From positions 1 to 15,053 of the forward strand of contig CALNBE010000070.1 of assembly GCA_937874455.1 (NCBI GenBank): a stretch of DNA of 15,053 nucleotides, given 5' to 3'. The notes under the pieces were generated by a model that saw only the letters and a list, made by a program, of their open reading frames with translations, did not search any database and was not told where the DNA came from. The translations under genes and the position numbers were made by a program. Origin of the DNA: an uncultured Opitutia bacterium. Its GTDB lineage: Bacteria > Verrucomicrobiota > Verrucomicrobiia > Opitutales > UBA953. Positions 1-8,066 of this stretch are shown piece by piece (position 1 is the stretch's first letter; every line of letters starts with the position of its first letter).

Positions 1-2
1 CC

Positions 3-641
3 ACTCCCTCCTTCAAGTTTACCCTGTTCAGTCTGGATGCGCACTTGGAGGAACTCTATTTCCGGGATGGAAAGAAATTTCGCACACTCGAAGCTCCCTC
101 CGATTATCTGGACGCCCCCATCTTTTATCGGGGAGGAGATGCTGGCCCGCTGCAGCTGTTCCTTGGTACTCCGCCCTCGGACAAGGAACCCCCGCCCGTC
201 CCAATCGCAATCATCCAGCCGGAACGTCGCGGCAACTATCTCGTTTTGCTGAAAAAGTCCCAATCTACGAAATACCAATCCTTTTTGATTGAAATCGACG
301 ACCTTGCCAACGCCCCCAACAGCTGGAATTTTGTCAATCTTTGCGACAAACCAGTCCTCGGCGTTTTCGATAAATACAAGGTGCAAGTTTTGCCGGGAAA
401 ATCCGCCAGCCTTTCCTTGGGCGACAAGGAGGGTTACTTGAAAGGAGAGCTTTTCACTCCTGGAAAAGACCGCTGGCAGCTCGCCTACACCACCCGTTTT
501 TACCACCAACCCAAAAAACCGCGCACCTACTTCCTCCTGCCATCACCCTCCTCCCCAGATCGCATCAAACTTAAAGGCCTGGCAACCGTCATCACCGAGG
601 CGGAGGAAAAGCCTCCCGGACAAGAAAGCCCGTCAAAATAA
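3..641 (+). CDS. Unrecognised protein, 5' end cut by the window edge
   Basis: The frame is open from base 3 to a TAA at 639-641, and no stop separates the window edge from the first possible start (TTG at 45). The true start is therefore probably outside the window, and only about 212 C-terminal residues are visible. The protein has many alternating hydrophobic and polar stretches, for example around GNYLVLLKK and TYFLLPSP, which suggest a beta-rich fold. The C-terminus is hydrophilic (EEKPPGQESPSK). No membrane segment or catalytic motif is visible and I do not recognise the family. The base composition is somewhat less GC-rich than the liv operon that follows. A strong hairpin terminator directly after the stop marks it as the last gene of its transcript and separates it from the downstream transporter. 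Confidence 0.75.
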   Translation, partial: TPSFKFTLFSLDAHLEELYFRDGKKFRTLEAPSDYLDAPIFYRGGDAGPLQLFLGTPPSDKEPPPVPIAIIQPERRGNYLVLLKKSQSTKYQSFLIEIDDLANAPNSWNFVNLCDKPVLGVFDKYKVQVLPGKSASLSLGDKEGYLKGELFTPGKDRWQLAYTTRFYHQPKKPRTYFLLPSPSSPDRIKLKGLATVITEAEEKPPGQESPSK

Positions 642-648
642 ACTTTTC

Positions 649-681
649 AGCCGGAACTTGCTTCCGGCTTTTTCGTTTTTT
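649..681 (+). terminator. Rho-independent terminator after the left-edge gene
   Basis: AGCCGGAA (649-656) pairs with TTCCGGCT (662-669), an 8-bp stem with a 5-nt loop. It is followed by a T-rich tract to 681. It begins 8 bases after the stop codon of the left-edge gene. The reverse strand has no T tract on the other side, so it acts for the plus strand. Confidence 0.85.
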
Positions 682-692
682 GGCTTAGTCCT

Positions 693-704
693 TGCTAATT
701 AGCA
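693..704. promoter_or_regulatory. 12-bp perfect palindrome upstream of the liv operon
   Basis: TGCTAATTAGCA is identical to its own reverse complement and lies 22 bases before the livJ-like ATG, in the only leader of the five-gene operon. The position and symmetry fit an operator for a dimeric repressor or activator. I see no convincing -35/-10 pair around it. The regulator is unknown, and the site could be chance in an AT-rich patch. Confidence 0.3.
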
Positions 705-726
705 TATCTGTGTAGTTTTTCCCGTC

Positions 727-1875
727 ATGATTTTCCACCGCCTGCCTCCTATTTTCCTCCTCGGATTTTTCTCTGTGCTCGGCCTCGGACTCTCCACCGC
801 CTGGGCGGAGGAAAAAGGCCCCATCCTCGTCGGCAACATCGGCTCGCTCTCCGGCAAAGACGCCAGTTTCGGCCAGGCCGGCCAGCGCGGGCTCATCCTC
901 GCCATCGAGGAAATCAACGCCGAGGGCGGCATCAACGGACGGCCCATCCAACTCATCCACGAGGACAACCGCAGCACCGCGGGGGAATCCGCCACCATCG
1001 CCCGCAAACTGATTTCCCGCGACAAGGTCGTCGCCATCATCGGCGAAACCACCTCCGGACGCAGTCTCGAAGTCGCCCCGCTCGCCCAGCGCGCCCGCAT
1101 CCCCATGATCACCCCTTCCGGTACCAACATCAAGGTCACCCGCGCCGGAAACTACATCTTCCGCACTTGTTTCATCGACCCGTTCCAAGGCGAAATCATG
1201 GCACGCTTCGCCCACGACAAACTGGGCTATCGCAAGGTCGCCGTTCTCAGCAGCACTTCCTCCGCCTACAGTGTCGAACTCTCCAAGGAATTTGAAAAAC
1301 GCTTCACCGCCCTGGGAGGAAAAATCGTCGCGGAGCAAAAATACGCCGAGGGCGACCGCGACTTCAACGCCCAGCTCACCACCCTGAAAAACACCGGAGC
1401 CGAGGCCGTCTTCATCCCGGGCTACTACACCGAGGTCGCCCTCGCCGTCCGCCAGGCCCGGGCGCTGGGCATCGAGCTGCCGTTCTTCGGCGGCGACGGC
1501 TGGGAGGCTCCCGAGCTGCTCCAGATCGGCGGCGACGCCCTCAACGGCTGCTACTACTCCGCCCATTTCTCCGCCCAAAACAACAACCCCCAGGTCGCCG
1601 CCTTTGTCAAAAGCTACCAAGCCCGCTGGAACGGCGCCACGCCCGACGCCTTTGCCGCCCTAGGCTACGACACCGGACGCATCCTCGCCGACGCCCTGCG
1701 CCGCGCCGGCAGCACCAAGGGGCCGGATTTGCAAAAAGCCCTCGCCGCCACCAAAGATTTGCCGGGCGTCACCGGCAAAACCACTTTCGACAAAAATGGC
1801 GACCCGGCCAAATCCGCCGTCATCATCGTCATCGAAAACGGCAAAACCCGTTTCCACTCCACCATCGAACCCTGA
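727..1875 (+). CDS. livJ: Branched-chain amino-acid ABC transporter, periplasmic substrate-binding protein
   Basis: This 382-residue protein has an N-terminal signal peptide: a basic start, a hydrophobic run FLLGFFSVLGLGL, and probable cleavage after TAWA near residue 27. The mature part matches the Peripla_BP_6 (LivJ/LivK) layout. GNIGSLSGKDASFGQAGQRG near the start is followed by INAEGGINGRPIQLI, then the hinge region DKVVAIIGETTSGRSLEVAP and RIPMITPSGTN. Its role is to capture leucine, isoleucine, valine or a related amino acid or amide in the periplasm and deliver it to the LivHM permease. The substrate cannot be read from sequence; urea and short-chain amide binders belong to the same family. 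It is first in the operon, 18 bases before livH. The ATG follows a pyrimidine-rich leader with no Shine-Dalgarno sequence. Confidence 0.93.
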   Translation: MIFHRLPPIFLLGFFSVLGLGLSTAWAEEKGPILVGNIGSLSGKDASFGQAGQRGLILAIEEINAEGGINGRPIQLIHEDNRSTAGESATIARKLISRDKVVAIIGETTSGRSLEVAPLAQRARIPMITPSGTNIKVTRAGNYIFRTCFIDPFQGEIMARFAHDKLGYRKVAVLSSTSSAYSVELSKEFEKRFTALGGKIVAEQKYAEGDRDFNAQLTTLKNTGAEAVFIPGYYTEVALAVRQARALGIELPFFGGDGWEAPELLQIGGDALNGCYYSAHFSAQNNNPQVAAFVKSYQARWNGATPDAFAALGYDTGRILADALRRAGSTKGPDLQKALAATKDLPGVTGKTTFDKNGDPAKSAVIIVIENGKTRFHSTIEP

Positions 1876-1893
1876 TTTCCTCCGCGCCGCGCC

Positions 1894-2784
1894 TTGGAAC
1901 AAATCCTCCAGCAACTGCTCAACGGCATTTCCCTCGGGGCCATCTACGCCCTGATCGCGCTGGGCTACACCATGGTTTATGGCGTGCTCCGCTTCATCAA
2001 CTTCGCCCACGCCGACGTCTTCATGGTCGGAGCCTTCCTCGCCTTTTTTCTCGGACAAAACCTTCCGGCAAACTCCATCGCCAGCACCATCCTCGTTTTG
2101 CTCGCCGCCATGACTGGCTGCGCCTTGCTGGGCACACTGATCGAACGGCTCGCCTACCGTCCGCTCCGGAGTGCGCCCACGCTCAACGTCCTCATCACCG
2201 CCATCGGTGTTTCCTTGCTGCTCGAATACTCTGGGCAACTTTTCCTCGGCGCCAACCCCCGCACCTTCCCTCCAGTTTACCCTTCCGCACAGCTAACCCT
2301 CGGCGGCGTGATCCTTTCCGGCAATCAACTGCTGGTCATCGGCGTCACCGCTGCGCTAGTACTGCTGCTGCAACTGGTCATCTACCAAACGAAAATCGGC
2401 GCCGCCATGCGCGCGGTCTCCCTCAATCCCGACGCCGCCCGGCTGGTCGGCATCAACGTCAACGCGGTCATCGCCTTCACCTTCGCCCTCGGCTCCGCCT
2501 TGGCCGGCGCGGGCGGCGTGCTCTACGCGATCAACTACCCGTCCATCGATCCGCTGATGGGGCTGATGCCCGGCCTCAAGGCCTTCGTCTGCGCCATCCT
2601 CGGCGGCATCGGCAACATCCCCGGCGCAGCACTGGGCGGACTGATCCTTGGGTTGGTGGAAACCTTCGTGGGCGGCAGCGAGGCCTCCACTTGGAAGGAC
2701 GCGGTGGCTTTCGGGCTGCTCATTCTTATCCTGCTCTTCCGCCCCGCCGGTCTGCTCGGCAAACCGCTCCCGGAGAAAGTCTGA
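1894..2784 (+). CDS. livH: Branched-chain amino-acid ABC transporter permease LivH
   Basis: This 296-residue inner-membrane permease has roughly eight hydrophobic segments. The N-terminus (LLNGISLGAIYALIALGY followed by TMVYGVLRFINFAH) is the LivH signature, with INFAH conserved. The cytoplasmic coupling loop includes GAAMRAVSLNPDAARLVGIN, followed by GLKAFVCAILGGIGNIPGA. The start is a TTG at 1894. It is chosen because it gives the usual LivH N-terminus and no ATG lies between the livJ stop and this conserved block. It forms the translocation pore with LivM, which begins 3 bases after its stop. Length is normal for the family. Confidence 0.93.
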   Translation: MEQILQQLLNGISLGAIYALIALGYTMVYGVLRFINFAHADVFMVGAFLAFFLGQNLPANSIASTILVLLAAMTGCALLGTLIERLAYRPLRSAPTLNVLITAIGVSLLLEYSGQLFLGANPRTFPPVYPSAQLTLGGVILSGNQLLVIGVTAALVLLLQLVIYQTKIGAAMRAVSLNPDAARLVGINVNAVIAFTFALGSALAGAGGVLYAINYPSIDPLMGLMPGLKAFVCAILGGIGNIPGAALGGLILGLVETFVGGSEASTWKDAVAFGLLILILLFRPAGLLGKPLPEKV

Positions 2785-2787
2785 GCC

Positions 2788-3756
2788 ATGCCGCCGCGCC
2801 GTCACTTTTTATTCCTGCTCTCCCTGGGGCTTGTCGCGGGCATCGCCTGTTTTTCCTCCGGGTTCGACCCCTATTACCTCGATCTTCTGATCATGGTCGG
2901 CGTGAACATCATCCTGGCCGTCTCCCTCAACCTGATCAGCGGGCACACCGGACAATTTTCCCTCGGGCACGCGGGCTTCATGGCCATCGGGGCCTATCTC
3001 TCCACCCTCGTCACCGTTTTCTGGAGCGACTCCCTGCTGGCCTCCGCGAATGAAAAACTCGCCGGATTCGCCGCCTCGCCCTGGGGACAAAACCTGCTTT
3101 TCCTCCTCGCCTTGCTGACCGGCGGTCTTTGCGCGGCCTTCGCCGGGCTGGTGGTCGGAGGACCATCCCTCCGGCTGCGCGGCGACTACCTGGCCCTGGT
3201 CACTCTGGGCTTCGGCGAAATCGTGCGCGTGACATTTCAAAACACCGAAACTTTCGGCGGCGCGCTCGGCATGTACGGCCTGCCCGATCACACCAGTTTC
3301 TTCTGGGTTTACGCCACCGTCGCTTGCACCCTCTTCGTAATCGGCAACCTCACCGACTCCACCTGGGGCCGCGGCTTCGCCGCCACCCGCGACGACGAGA
3401 TCGCCGCCGCCTCCATCGGCATCAACCCCACCCGCTACAAGATCATCGCCTTTGTCGTCGGTGCCTTCTTCGCCGGGGTGGCCGGGGCACTGTTTGCCCA
3501 TTTCAAAATGACCATCGTGCCGACCGGATTCGACTTCACCCGTAGCATCGAAATCGTCGTCATGGTCATCCTCGGCGGCATGGGCAACACTCGGGGCGTC
3601 ATCCTCGCCGCCATTCTCCTCACACTGCTGCCGGAATTCCTCCGCCCGATCGCCCAATACCGCATGGTGCTCTACGCCCTGCTCCTGATCGTGCTGATGA
3701 TCCTCCGCCCGCAGGGATTGTTCAACTTCCGTTTTTCCCGGAAAAAATCCGCCTGA
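2788..3756 (+). CDS. livM: Branched-chain amino-acid ABC transporter permease LivM
   Basis: This 322-residue polytopic membrane protein is the second pore subunit. Diagnostic blocks are NIILAVSLNLISGHTGQFSL with GHAGFMAIGAYLS after the first helix, then LRLRGDYLALVTLGFGEIVR. The coupling loop GRGFAATRDDEIAAASIGIN follows, then VMVILGGMGNTRG near the C-terminus and LRPQGLF at the end, all typical of LivM. Residues 1-20 are a positively charged leader plus the first helix. Its ATG lies 3 bases after the livH stop, and its own stop is 3 bases before livG, so translation is probably coupled. There are no anomalies. Confidence 0.93.
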   Translation: MPPRRHFLFLLSLGLVAGIACFSSGFDPYYLDLLIMVGVNIILAVSLNLISGHTGQFSLGHAGFMAIGAYLSTLVTVFWSDSLLASANEKLAGFAASPWGQNLLFLLALLTGGLCAAFAGLVVGGPSLRLRGDYLALVTLGFGEIVRVTFQNTETFGGALGMYGLPDHTSFFWVYATVACTLFVIGNLTDSTWGRGFAATRDDEIAAASIGINPTRYKIIAFVVGAFFAGVAGALFAHFKMTIVPTGFDFTRSIEIVVMVILGGMGNTRGVILAAILLTLLPEFLRPIAQYRMVLYALLLIVLMILRPQGLFNFRFSRKKSA

Positions 3757-3759
3757 CTG

Positions 3760-4593
3760 ATGGACACGACGCCGCCCGCCGATCCACGCTCCTCCGCGCC
3801 CTTGCTCGAATTGCGCCGGGCCACGGTGCGTTTCGGTGGCCTGACTGCGGTGAATGCGGTTGATTTGCAGCTTTTTCCCGGCGGCCTCTACGGCTTGATC
3901 GGCCCCAATGGCGCCGGCAAATCCACTCTCTTCAACCTGATCACCGGACTCTACCAGCCCACCGAGGGCGAGGTGCTGTTTTCCGGACATTCCCTCCGCG
4001 GCCAACGCCCCCACCAAATCGCCCGGCTCGGCATCGCCCGCACTTTTCAAAACATCCGCCTTTTCTCCGGGCTCAGCGTCTTCGACAACGTGCGCGTCGC
4101 CTGCAACCTGCATCGCGCCACCGCCCCCTGGCACACTTTGCTCCGCCTCCGGGCCTTTCAGTCCGACGAGGCCGCCATCACCGCCCAGGTGGATTCGTTG
4201 CTGACGCTCTTCGGCCTGCAATCCTTCCGCGACCACCCCGCCACCAGCCTGCCCTACGGCGACCAACGGCGGCTGGAAATCGTCCGCTGCCTGGCCACCC
4301 GCCCGCAACTGCTCCTGCTCGACGAACCAGCCGCCGGCATGAACCCCGCCGAAAAACTCGATTTGATCCGCCTCATCCGCGAGGTACGCCAGCGCTTCGC
4401 CCTGACCATCCTGCTCGTCGAGCACTCCATGCGCGTCGTCATGGATGTCTGCGAACACATCGCCGTCCTCGACCACGGCACCAAGATCGCCGAGGGCTCC
4501 CCGGCGCAAATCAAACGCAACCTGGCCGTCGCCGAGGCCTACTTGGGCACCGCCGCGCCAGCCATTCCGCCGGAGGAAAAATCCGCATGCTGA
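3760..4593 (+). CDS. livG: Branched-chain amino-acid ABC transporter ATP-binding protein LivG
   Basis: This 277-residue ABC ATPase energises LivHM. Walker A is GPNGAGKS at residues 48-55, the Q-loop is FQN at 96-98, and the signature loop is LPYGDQRRLEI from about 164. Walker B is LLLLDEP at 184-190 and the H-loop histidine is at about 222 (VEHSM). The LxYGxQRRLEIxR form of the signature and GIARTFQNIRLF are specific to LivG rather than to other ABC ATPases. The last codons overlap livF by 7 bases, a usual sign of translational coupling of the two ATPases. There is a short proline-rich N-terminal extension before the ABC domain. Confidence 0.95.
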   Translation: MDTTPPADPRSSAPLLELRRATVRFGGLTAVNAVDLQLFPGGLYGLIGPNGAGKSTLFNLITGLYQPTEGEVLFSGHSLRGQRPHQIARLGIARTFQNIRLFSGLSVFDNVRVACNLHRATAPWHTLLRLRAFQSDEAAITAQVDSLLTLFGLQSFRDHPATSLPYGDQRRLEIVRCLATRPQLLLLDEPAAGMNPAEKLDLIRLIREVRQRFALTILLVEHSMRVVMDVCEHIAVLDHGTKIAEGSPAQIKRNLAVAEAYLGTAAPAIPPEEKSAC

Positions 4594-5294
4594 CCGTCGA
4601 AAACCTCGCCGTTGCCTACGGGGCCATCAACGCCCTGCAGGATGTTTCCTTTGCCATCCCGCGCGGCGGCATCGTCACCCTCCTCGGCAGCAATGGCGCG
4701 GGCAAAACCACCACCCTGCGCACCATTTCCGGACTGGTGAAACCGCGCGGAGGAAAAATTTTCTTTGACGGCGAGGACATCACCCGCCTGCCACCGCACC
4801 GCATCGTCCAAGCCGGACTCTGTCACGTGCCCGAGGGGCGGATGGTCTTCACCAACCTCACCGTGGCCGACAACCTCCGGCTCGGCACCTGGCGCCAGCC
4901 CGACACCGCCCGCACCGCCGCCAATCGCGACTACGTTTTTTCCATTTTCCCCCGCCTCCAAGAGCGGCTGCACCAGCTCGCCGGGACCCTCTCCGGGGGC
5001 GAACAGCAAATGCTGGCCATTGGCCGGGCCCTCATGGGCAACCCGAGTTTCCTGATGCTCGACGAGCCGTCCCTTGGCATTGCCCCCAAACTTGTGCAGA
5101 CCATTTTTGAAAAAATCATCGAAATCAATCAACGGCGCGGCATCACCATTCTCCTCGTCGAGCAAAACGCCTCCCTTGCCCTCGACATTTCCTCCCACGC
5201 CTACGTCCTCGAATCCGGGCACATCCTCACCCACGGCCCCAGCACCGCGCTCCGGGCCGATCCCCGCCTGCGGGCCGCTTACCTCGGGGAATGA
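4587..5294 (+). CDS. livF: Branched-chain amino-acid ABC transporter ATP-binding protein LivF
   Basis: This 235-residue ABC ATPase is the partner of LivG. Walker A is GSNGAGKT at residues 34-41, the signature LSGGEQQ at 135-141, and Walker B FLMLDEP at 155-161. As is normal for LivF, the H-loop position carries glutamine in VEQNAS (about 191-196). Length and motifs are standard. The ATG overlaps the end of livG (ATGCTGA). A GGAGG ten bases upstream is one of the few Shine-Dalgarno-like sequences in this window. It is the last gene of the operon, and I find no clear terminator in the 132-nt gap that follows. Confidence 0.95.
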   Translation: MLTVENLAVAYGAINALQDVSFAIPRGGIVTLLGSNGAGKTTTLRTISGLVKPRGGKIFFDGEDITRLPPHRIVQAGLCHVPEGRMVFTNLTVADNLRLGTWRQPDTARTAANRDYVFSIFPRLQERLHQLAGTLSGGEQQMLAIGRALMGNPSFLMLDEPSLGIAPKLVQTIFEKIIEINQRRGITILLVEQNASLALDISSHAYVLESGHILTHGPSTALRADPRLRAAYLGE

Positions 5295-5426
5295 GGCCGC
5301 CTTGCCCCAAGTCCACTCCCCTCCCGGAAAAAAGCATTCCGTGCTTGAGTGGTATCCATTTTTTAGCACGCTCCTTTCTCCCTCGTCATTTAGACACAAC
5401 AATTCAACCCTAACTCGGACGTTTCT

Positions 5427-5876
5427 GTGGAATTCGACAATACTAATACCAATGATGGCAACACCCCCGCTGGTGATGCAAATGCAGCTTCCTATCAACC
5501 TTCGCCACTACAGGATCTCTGCTATAAAGTAACGGGCTGCGCGATCACCGTGCTCAACACCATCGGGCCCGGCCTCGACTCGAAAATCTATGAAAACTGC
5601 ATGATGATCGAGCTGGCCAAGCAGGGGCTGACCTTCGAGTACCAGCGCAAGGTCGATGTGGTTTACAGCGGCCAGAAGGTCGGCGTTGTCACCCTTGGTC
5701 TCATCGTCAACAACATGCTGCTGGTGGACTGCCGCTCGGTGGCATTTTTCAACGAAACCGATTTTTCGGAAAACATCAGCTACCTCAAGCTCACCGAACT
5801 GCCAATGGTGCTCATGCTCAATTACAAGTTCGGCAAGCTGCAGTGGAAGAAAATCGCCTACGATCCCACCCGCTAA
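5427..5876 (+). CDS. GxxExxY-family protein
   Basis: This 149-residue protein belongs to the GxxExxY group of small conserved proteins of unknown function. The landmark is GPGLDSKIYE at about residues 47-56, where the usual glutamate of the name motif is aspartate (G-L-D-S-K-I-Y). It is followed by LAKQGLTFEYQRKVDVVYSG, a central beta-strand block ending LLVDCRSVAFF, then YLKLTELPMVLMLNYKFGKL. In most family members the central block carries an acidic E-x-K-like feature (VELK); here it reads VDCRS, so any nuclease-like chemistry is doubtful. The GTG at 5427 is the only usable start, because a TAG lies upstream in frame and the next ATG falls inside the conserved core. The first 20 or so residues are Asn/Asp/Thr-rich and probably disordered. 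It is a single gene ending in the shared terminator. Confidence 0.85.
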   Translation: MEFDNTNTNDGNTPAGDANAASYQPSPLQDLCYKVTGCAITVLNTIGPGLDSKIYENCMMIELAKQGLTFEYQRKVDVVYSGQKVGVVTLGLIVNNMLLVDCRSVAFFNETDFSENISYLKLTELPMVLMLNYKFGKLQWKKIAYDPTR

Positions 5877-5902
5877 AATCGGGTTCATTTCCTTTGCCCA
5901 AC

Positions 5903-5935
5903 AAAAAACCGGAGGTGCCTGCCTCCGGTTTTTTT
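5903..5935. terminator. Bidirectional terminator between convergent genes
   Basis: CCGGAGG (5909-5915) pairs with CCTCCGG (5922-5928) around a 6-nt loop. The stem is flanked by A6 on the left and T7 on the right, which can extend it. Both strands therefore read as a GC stem followed by a T run. It serves the GxxExxY gene (+) and the reductase gene (-), both of which end within about 30 bases. Confidence 0.9.
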
Positions 5936-5957
5936 GACGCCGCATCCAGCGGCCCGC

Positions 5958-7121
5958 TCAGTAAACGTCGCGCTGGTAGCGCTTGTCCTTCTTCAACTGT
6001 TTCACGTATTCCGCCGCCGCCTCGGAGGACATTTTCCCCTGCGTCGCCACAACTTCCAGCAGCGCCGCGTCCACGTCCTTGGCCATCCGCTTGGCGTCGC
6101 CACAAACGTAAAAATACGCGCCCGCCTCCAGCCATTGCCAGATTTCCTCCGCCTCCTCCCGCATCCGGTCCTGCACATAAATCTTGTGCGCCTGGTCGCG
6201 GGAAAACGCTGTCGAAAGCTTGGTCAGCAAGCCGCTTTGCAGATAGGCTTCCCATTCCTCCGCGTAAAGAAAATCGCTCTCCCGGTGCTGGTCGCCGAAA
6301 AACAGCCAGTTTTTCCCCGTTGCCCCGCGCACCTCGCGTTCCTGCAAAAAACTCCGAAACGGTGCCACGCCCGTGCCCGGCCCGACCATGATCACCGGCA
6401 CAGTATTGTCCTCCGGCGGACCAAAATGCGAGGATGCCACAAAAACCGGCACCACCGGCGCATTCACCGAAACCCGGTGCGCGAGGAAATTCGAACACAC
6501 GCCTTCCCGCTCCCGTCCATTCGTCTGGTAACGCACCACCGCAATGGTCAGGTGGATTTCCTCCGGGTGCTTCGCCGGGGAGGAAGAAATTGAATACAGC
6601 CGCGGCACCAGCTTGCGCAACTGGTCCACAAATTCCTGCGCGGACAGCTTGGCCGAGGGAAATTCCTCCAGCAAATCCACAAACTGGCGCGATTCGATCC
6701 ACTCCTTTTGCTTCGCCGGATCCGCTTCCGCCAGCACCGCCTGCAGCCGGGCTTTTTCCTCCGCGTCAGCCGCCCGCTCCGCCAGCAATTCGACAAACTT
6801 CCGAGTCACGCCCGCCAGCGCCAGCGCGCCCAGCAACGCCGCCCGCAAAGTGGTTTTTTCCTCGCTGCGCGGCAGCTGCACAATCTCGTCTCCCGTGGCG
6901 CCAAGCGCCCGCACCAAGGCGTCCACCAACACCGGGTTGTTGGTCGGATAAACACCAAGGGAATCCCCGCTTCGGTAGCTCAGCCCGCTGCCCGCGATGC
7001 TGATCGCAAAATGCACCGTTTCCTTCTGGCTTTTTTCCGTGGTCAGGCGACGACGCTCCACAATGCGCGCCGGGAAAGGATTGTTTTTGTCATAGGTGGT
7101 CGTGGTGACGGAGTTGCTCAT
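5958..7121 (-). CDS. CysJ-type FAD/NADPH reductase without a flavodoxin domain
   Basis: This 387-residue protein matches the C-terminal two thirds of sulfite reductase flavoprotein (CysJ). The FAD-binding region has LSYRSGDSLGVYPTN near the N-terminus, an inserted helical connecting domain, and the FAD motif RLYSISSS at about residues 200-207. GVCSNFLAHR follows. The NADPH domain has GPGTGVAPFRSFLQER, then LFFGDQHRESDFLY and YFYVCGDAKRMA, and the protein ends YQRDVY as CysJ does. The FMN/flavodoxin domain that begins CysJ and P450 reductase is missing. The ATG is preceded by an untranslatable leader, so this is a stand-alone reductase rather than a truncation. It would take electrons from NADPH to FAD and pass them to a separate flavodoxin or directly to an acceptor. 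No sulfite reductase hemoprotein gene is adjacent, so the partner is unknown. Confidence 0.88.
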   Translation of the reverse strand: MSNSVTTTTYDKNNPFPARIVERRRLTTEKSQKETVHFAISIAGSGLSYRSGDSLGVYPTNNPVLVDALVRALGATGDEIVQLPRSEEKTTLRAALLGALALAGVTRKFVELLAERAADAEEKARLQAVLAEADPAKQKEWIESRQFVDLLEEFPSAKLSAQEFVDQLRKLVPRLYSISSSPAKHPEEIHLTIAVVRYQTNGREREGVCSNFLAHRVSVNAPVVPVFVASSHFGPPEDNTVPVIMVGPGTGVAPFRSFLQEREVRGATGKNWLFFGDQHRESDFLYAEEWEAYLQSGLLTKLSTAFSRDQAHKIYVQDRMREEAEEIWQWLEAGAYFYVCGDAKRMAKDVDAALLEVVATQGKMSSEAAAEYVKQLKKDKRYQRDVY

Positions 7122-7267
7122 AGGAAAACTAGGTGTCGGTTTTGCGGCGGAGCGCGATTGCGAGTGTGCGCAGGCTAGATGTAAAAAAAACTTTTTGTGT
7201 CAAATAACATACGGTCTCAACTGGTTTTTTCTCGCCATTCCCAAGCGCCCGCGCCCTATTCCCCGCC

Positions 7268-7993
7268 ATGTCCGAAAGCGAACCGATCCGTTTGCAAAAA
7301 TTCCTCTCCCAAGCGGGCGTCTGCTCGCGCCGCGCCGCGGAGGATCTGATCGCCAACGGCGTGGTCACCGTCAACGGCCAGCCCGCCCAACTCGGCCAAT
7401 CCGTTTCCCCCGCCCGGGACGAGGTGCGGGTCAACGGCGAAAAAATCACCCTGCCCGACGAGGCCCAAGTCGTGCTCCTCCTCCACAAGCCCCGGGGTTT
7501 CCTTTGCTCCAACATGGATCCCCATCACTCCCGCACCGTCTTCGAACTGGTGCCGCCGGAGTTTTCCCACCGCAAACTTTTCTGCGTGGGCCGCCTCGAC
7601 AAGGACAGCGAGGGCATGCTCCTGCTCACCGACAACGGCGATCTGGCCAACCGGATCATGCATCCTTCCGGCGGCGTGCTCAAACGCTACCACGTCACCC
7701 TCAACCGCCCCTTCGACCCGGTGCTCATCCCGCGCCTCCTCAAGGGTGCCCGGGATGGCGAGGATTTCCTCAAATTTAAAACCGTGCTCTGGGATCCCCG
7801 GCTGCCGACCCAGATGGAAATTCACCTCGACCAGGGCCGAAAACGCGAGATCCGCCGCCTGCTGGAAATCTTCGGCTTCTTCGTCAAAACTCTCCACCGC
7901 TTCCAAATCGGCGGACTGGTGATGCGCAAAATGCCGCCCGGCGACTGCCGCAAACTTTCCCAGAAGGAAATCGCCCTTCTTTTTAAGAACTGA
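7268..7993 (+). CDS. rluB: 23S rRNA pseudouridine synthase, RsuA/RluB family
   Basis: This 241-residue enzyme isomerises a uridine in rRNA to pseudouridine. An S4 RNA-binding domain fills residues 1-65 (RLQKFLSQAGVCSRRAAEDL, then GVVTVNGQPA). The catalytic domain has HKPRGFLCSN and the active-site aspartate in GRLDKDSEGMLLLTDNGDLA at about residue 117. LANRIMHPS and KRYHVTL come next, then QGRKREIRRLLEIFG, which is characteristic of the RsuA/RluB/RluE/RluF group. The S4 domain and length favour RluB-like enzymes, but the exact target base cannot be decided from sequence. The ATG follows a pyrimidine-rich leader. It is divergent from the reductase gene and first of four consecutive plus-strand genes. 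Confidence 0.88.
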   Translation: MSESEPIRLQKFLSQAGVCSRRAAEDLIANGVVTVNGQPAQLGQSVSPARDEVRVNGEKITLPDEAQVVLLLHKPRGFLCSNMDPHHSRTVFELVPPEFSHRKLFCVGRLDKDSEGMLLLTDNGDLANRIMHPSGGVLKRYHVTLNRPFDPVLIPRLLKGARDGEDFLKFKTVLWDPRLPTQMEIHLDQGRKREIRRLLEIFGFFVKTLHRFQIGGLVMRKMPPGDCRKLSQKEIALLFKN

Positions 7994-8066
7994 CACCGCG
8001 CAACCAATCCGGTTATTTGCCGCCTCCTCTCTTTCTTAAAAACCATCATCAGCCATTCCTCCCGCC

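Noticed and set aside
685..1620. A 311-codon minus-strand frame opposite the livJ-like gene
   Set aside because: It is low-complexity Gly/Asp/Val/Ala antisense reading; the plus strand carries a complete binding protein.
2809..4509. A 566-codon open frame on the minus strand across livM and livG
   Set aside because: The translation is Gly/Glu/Asp/Ala/Gln-rich without family motifs, as expected for the antisense of GC-rich codons. The plus strand encodes unmistakable LivM and LivG.
5295..5426. Terminator for the liv operon in the gap after livF
   Set aside because: AAGCA/TGCTT and GTGCT/AGCAC pairings exist but lack a T run or have long loops, so no terminator is claimed.
7175..7203. TTGACA on the minus strand as a reductase promoter
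   Set aside because: The -35 match is perfect, but no acceptable -10 hexamer lies 16-18 bases downstream (ATCTAG or CATCTA), so the promoter is not supported.
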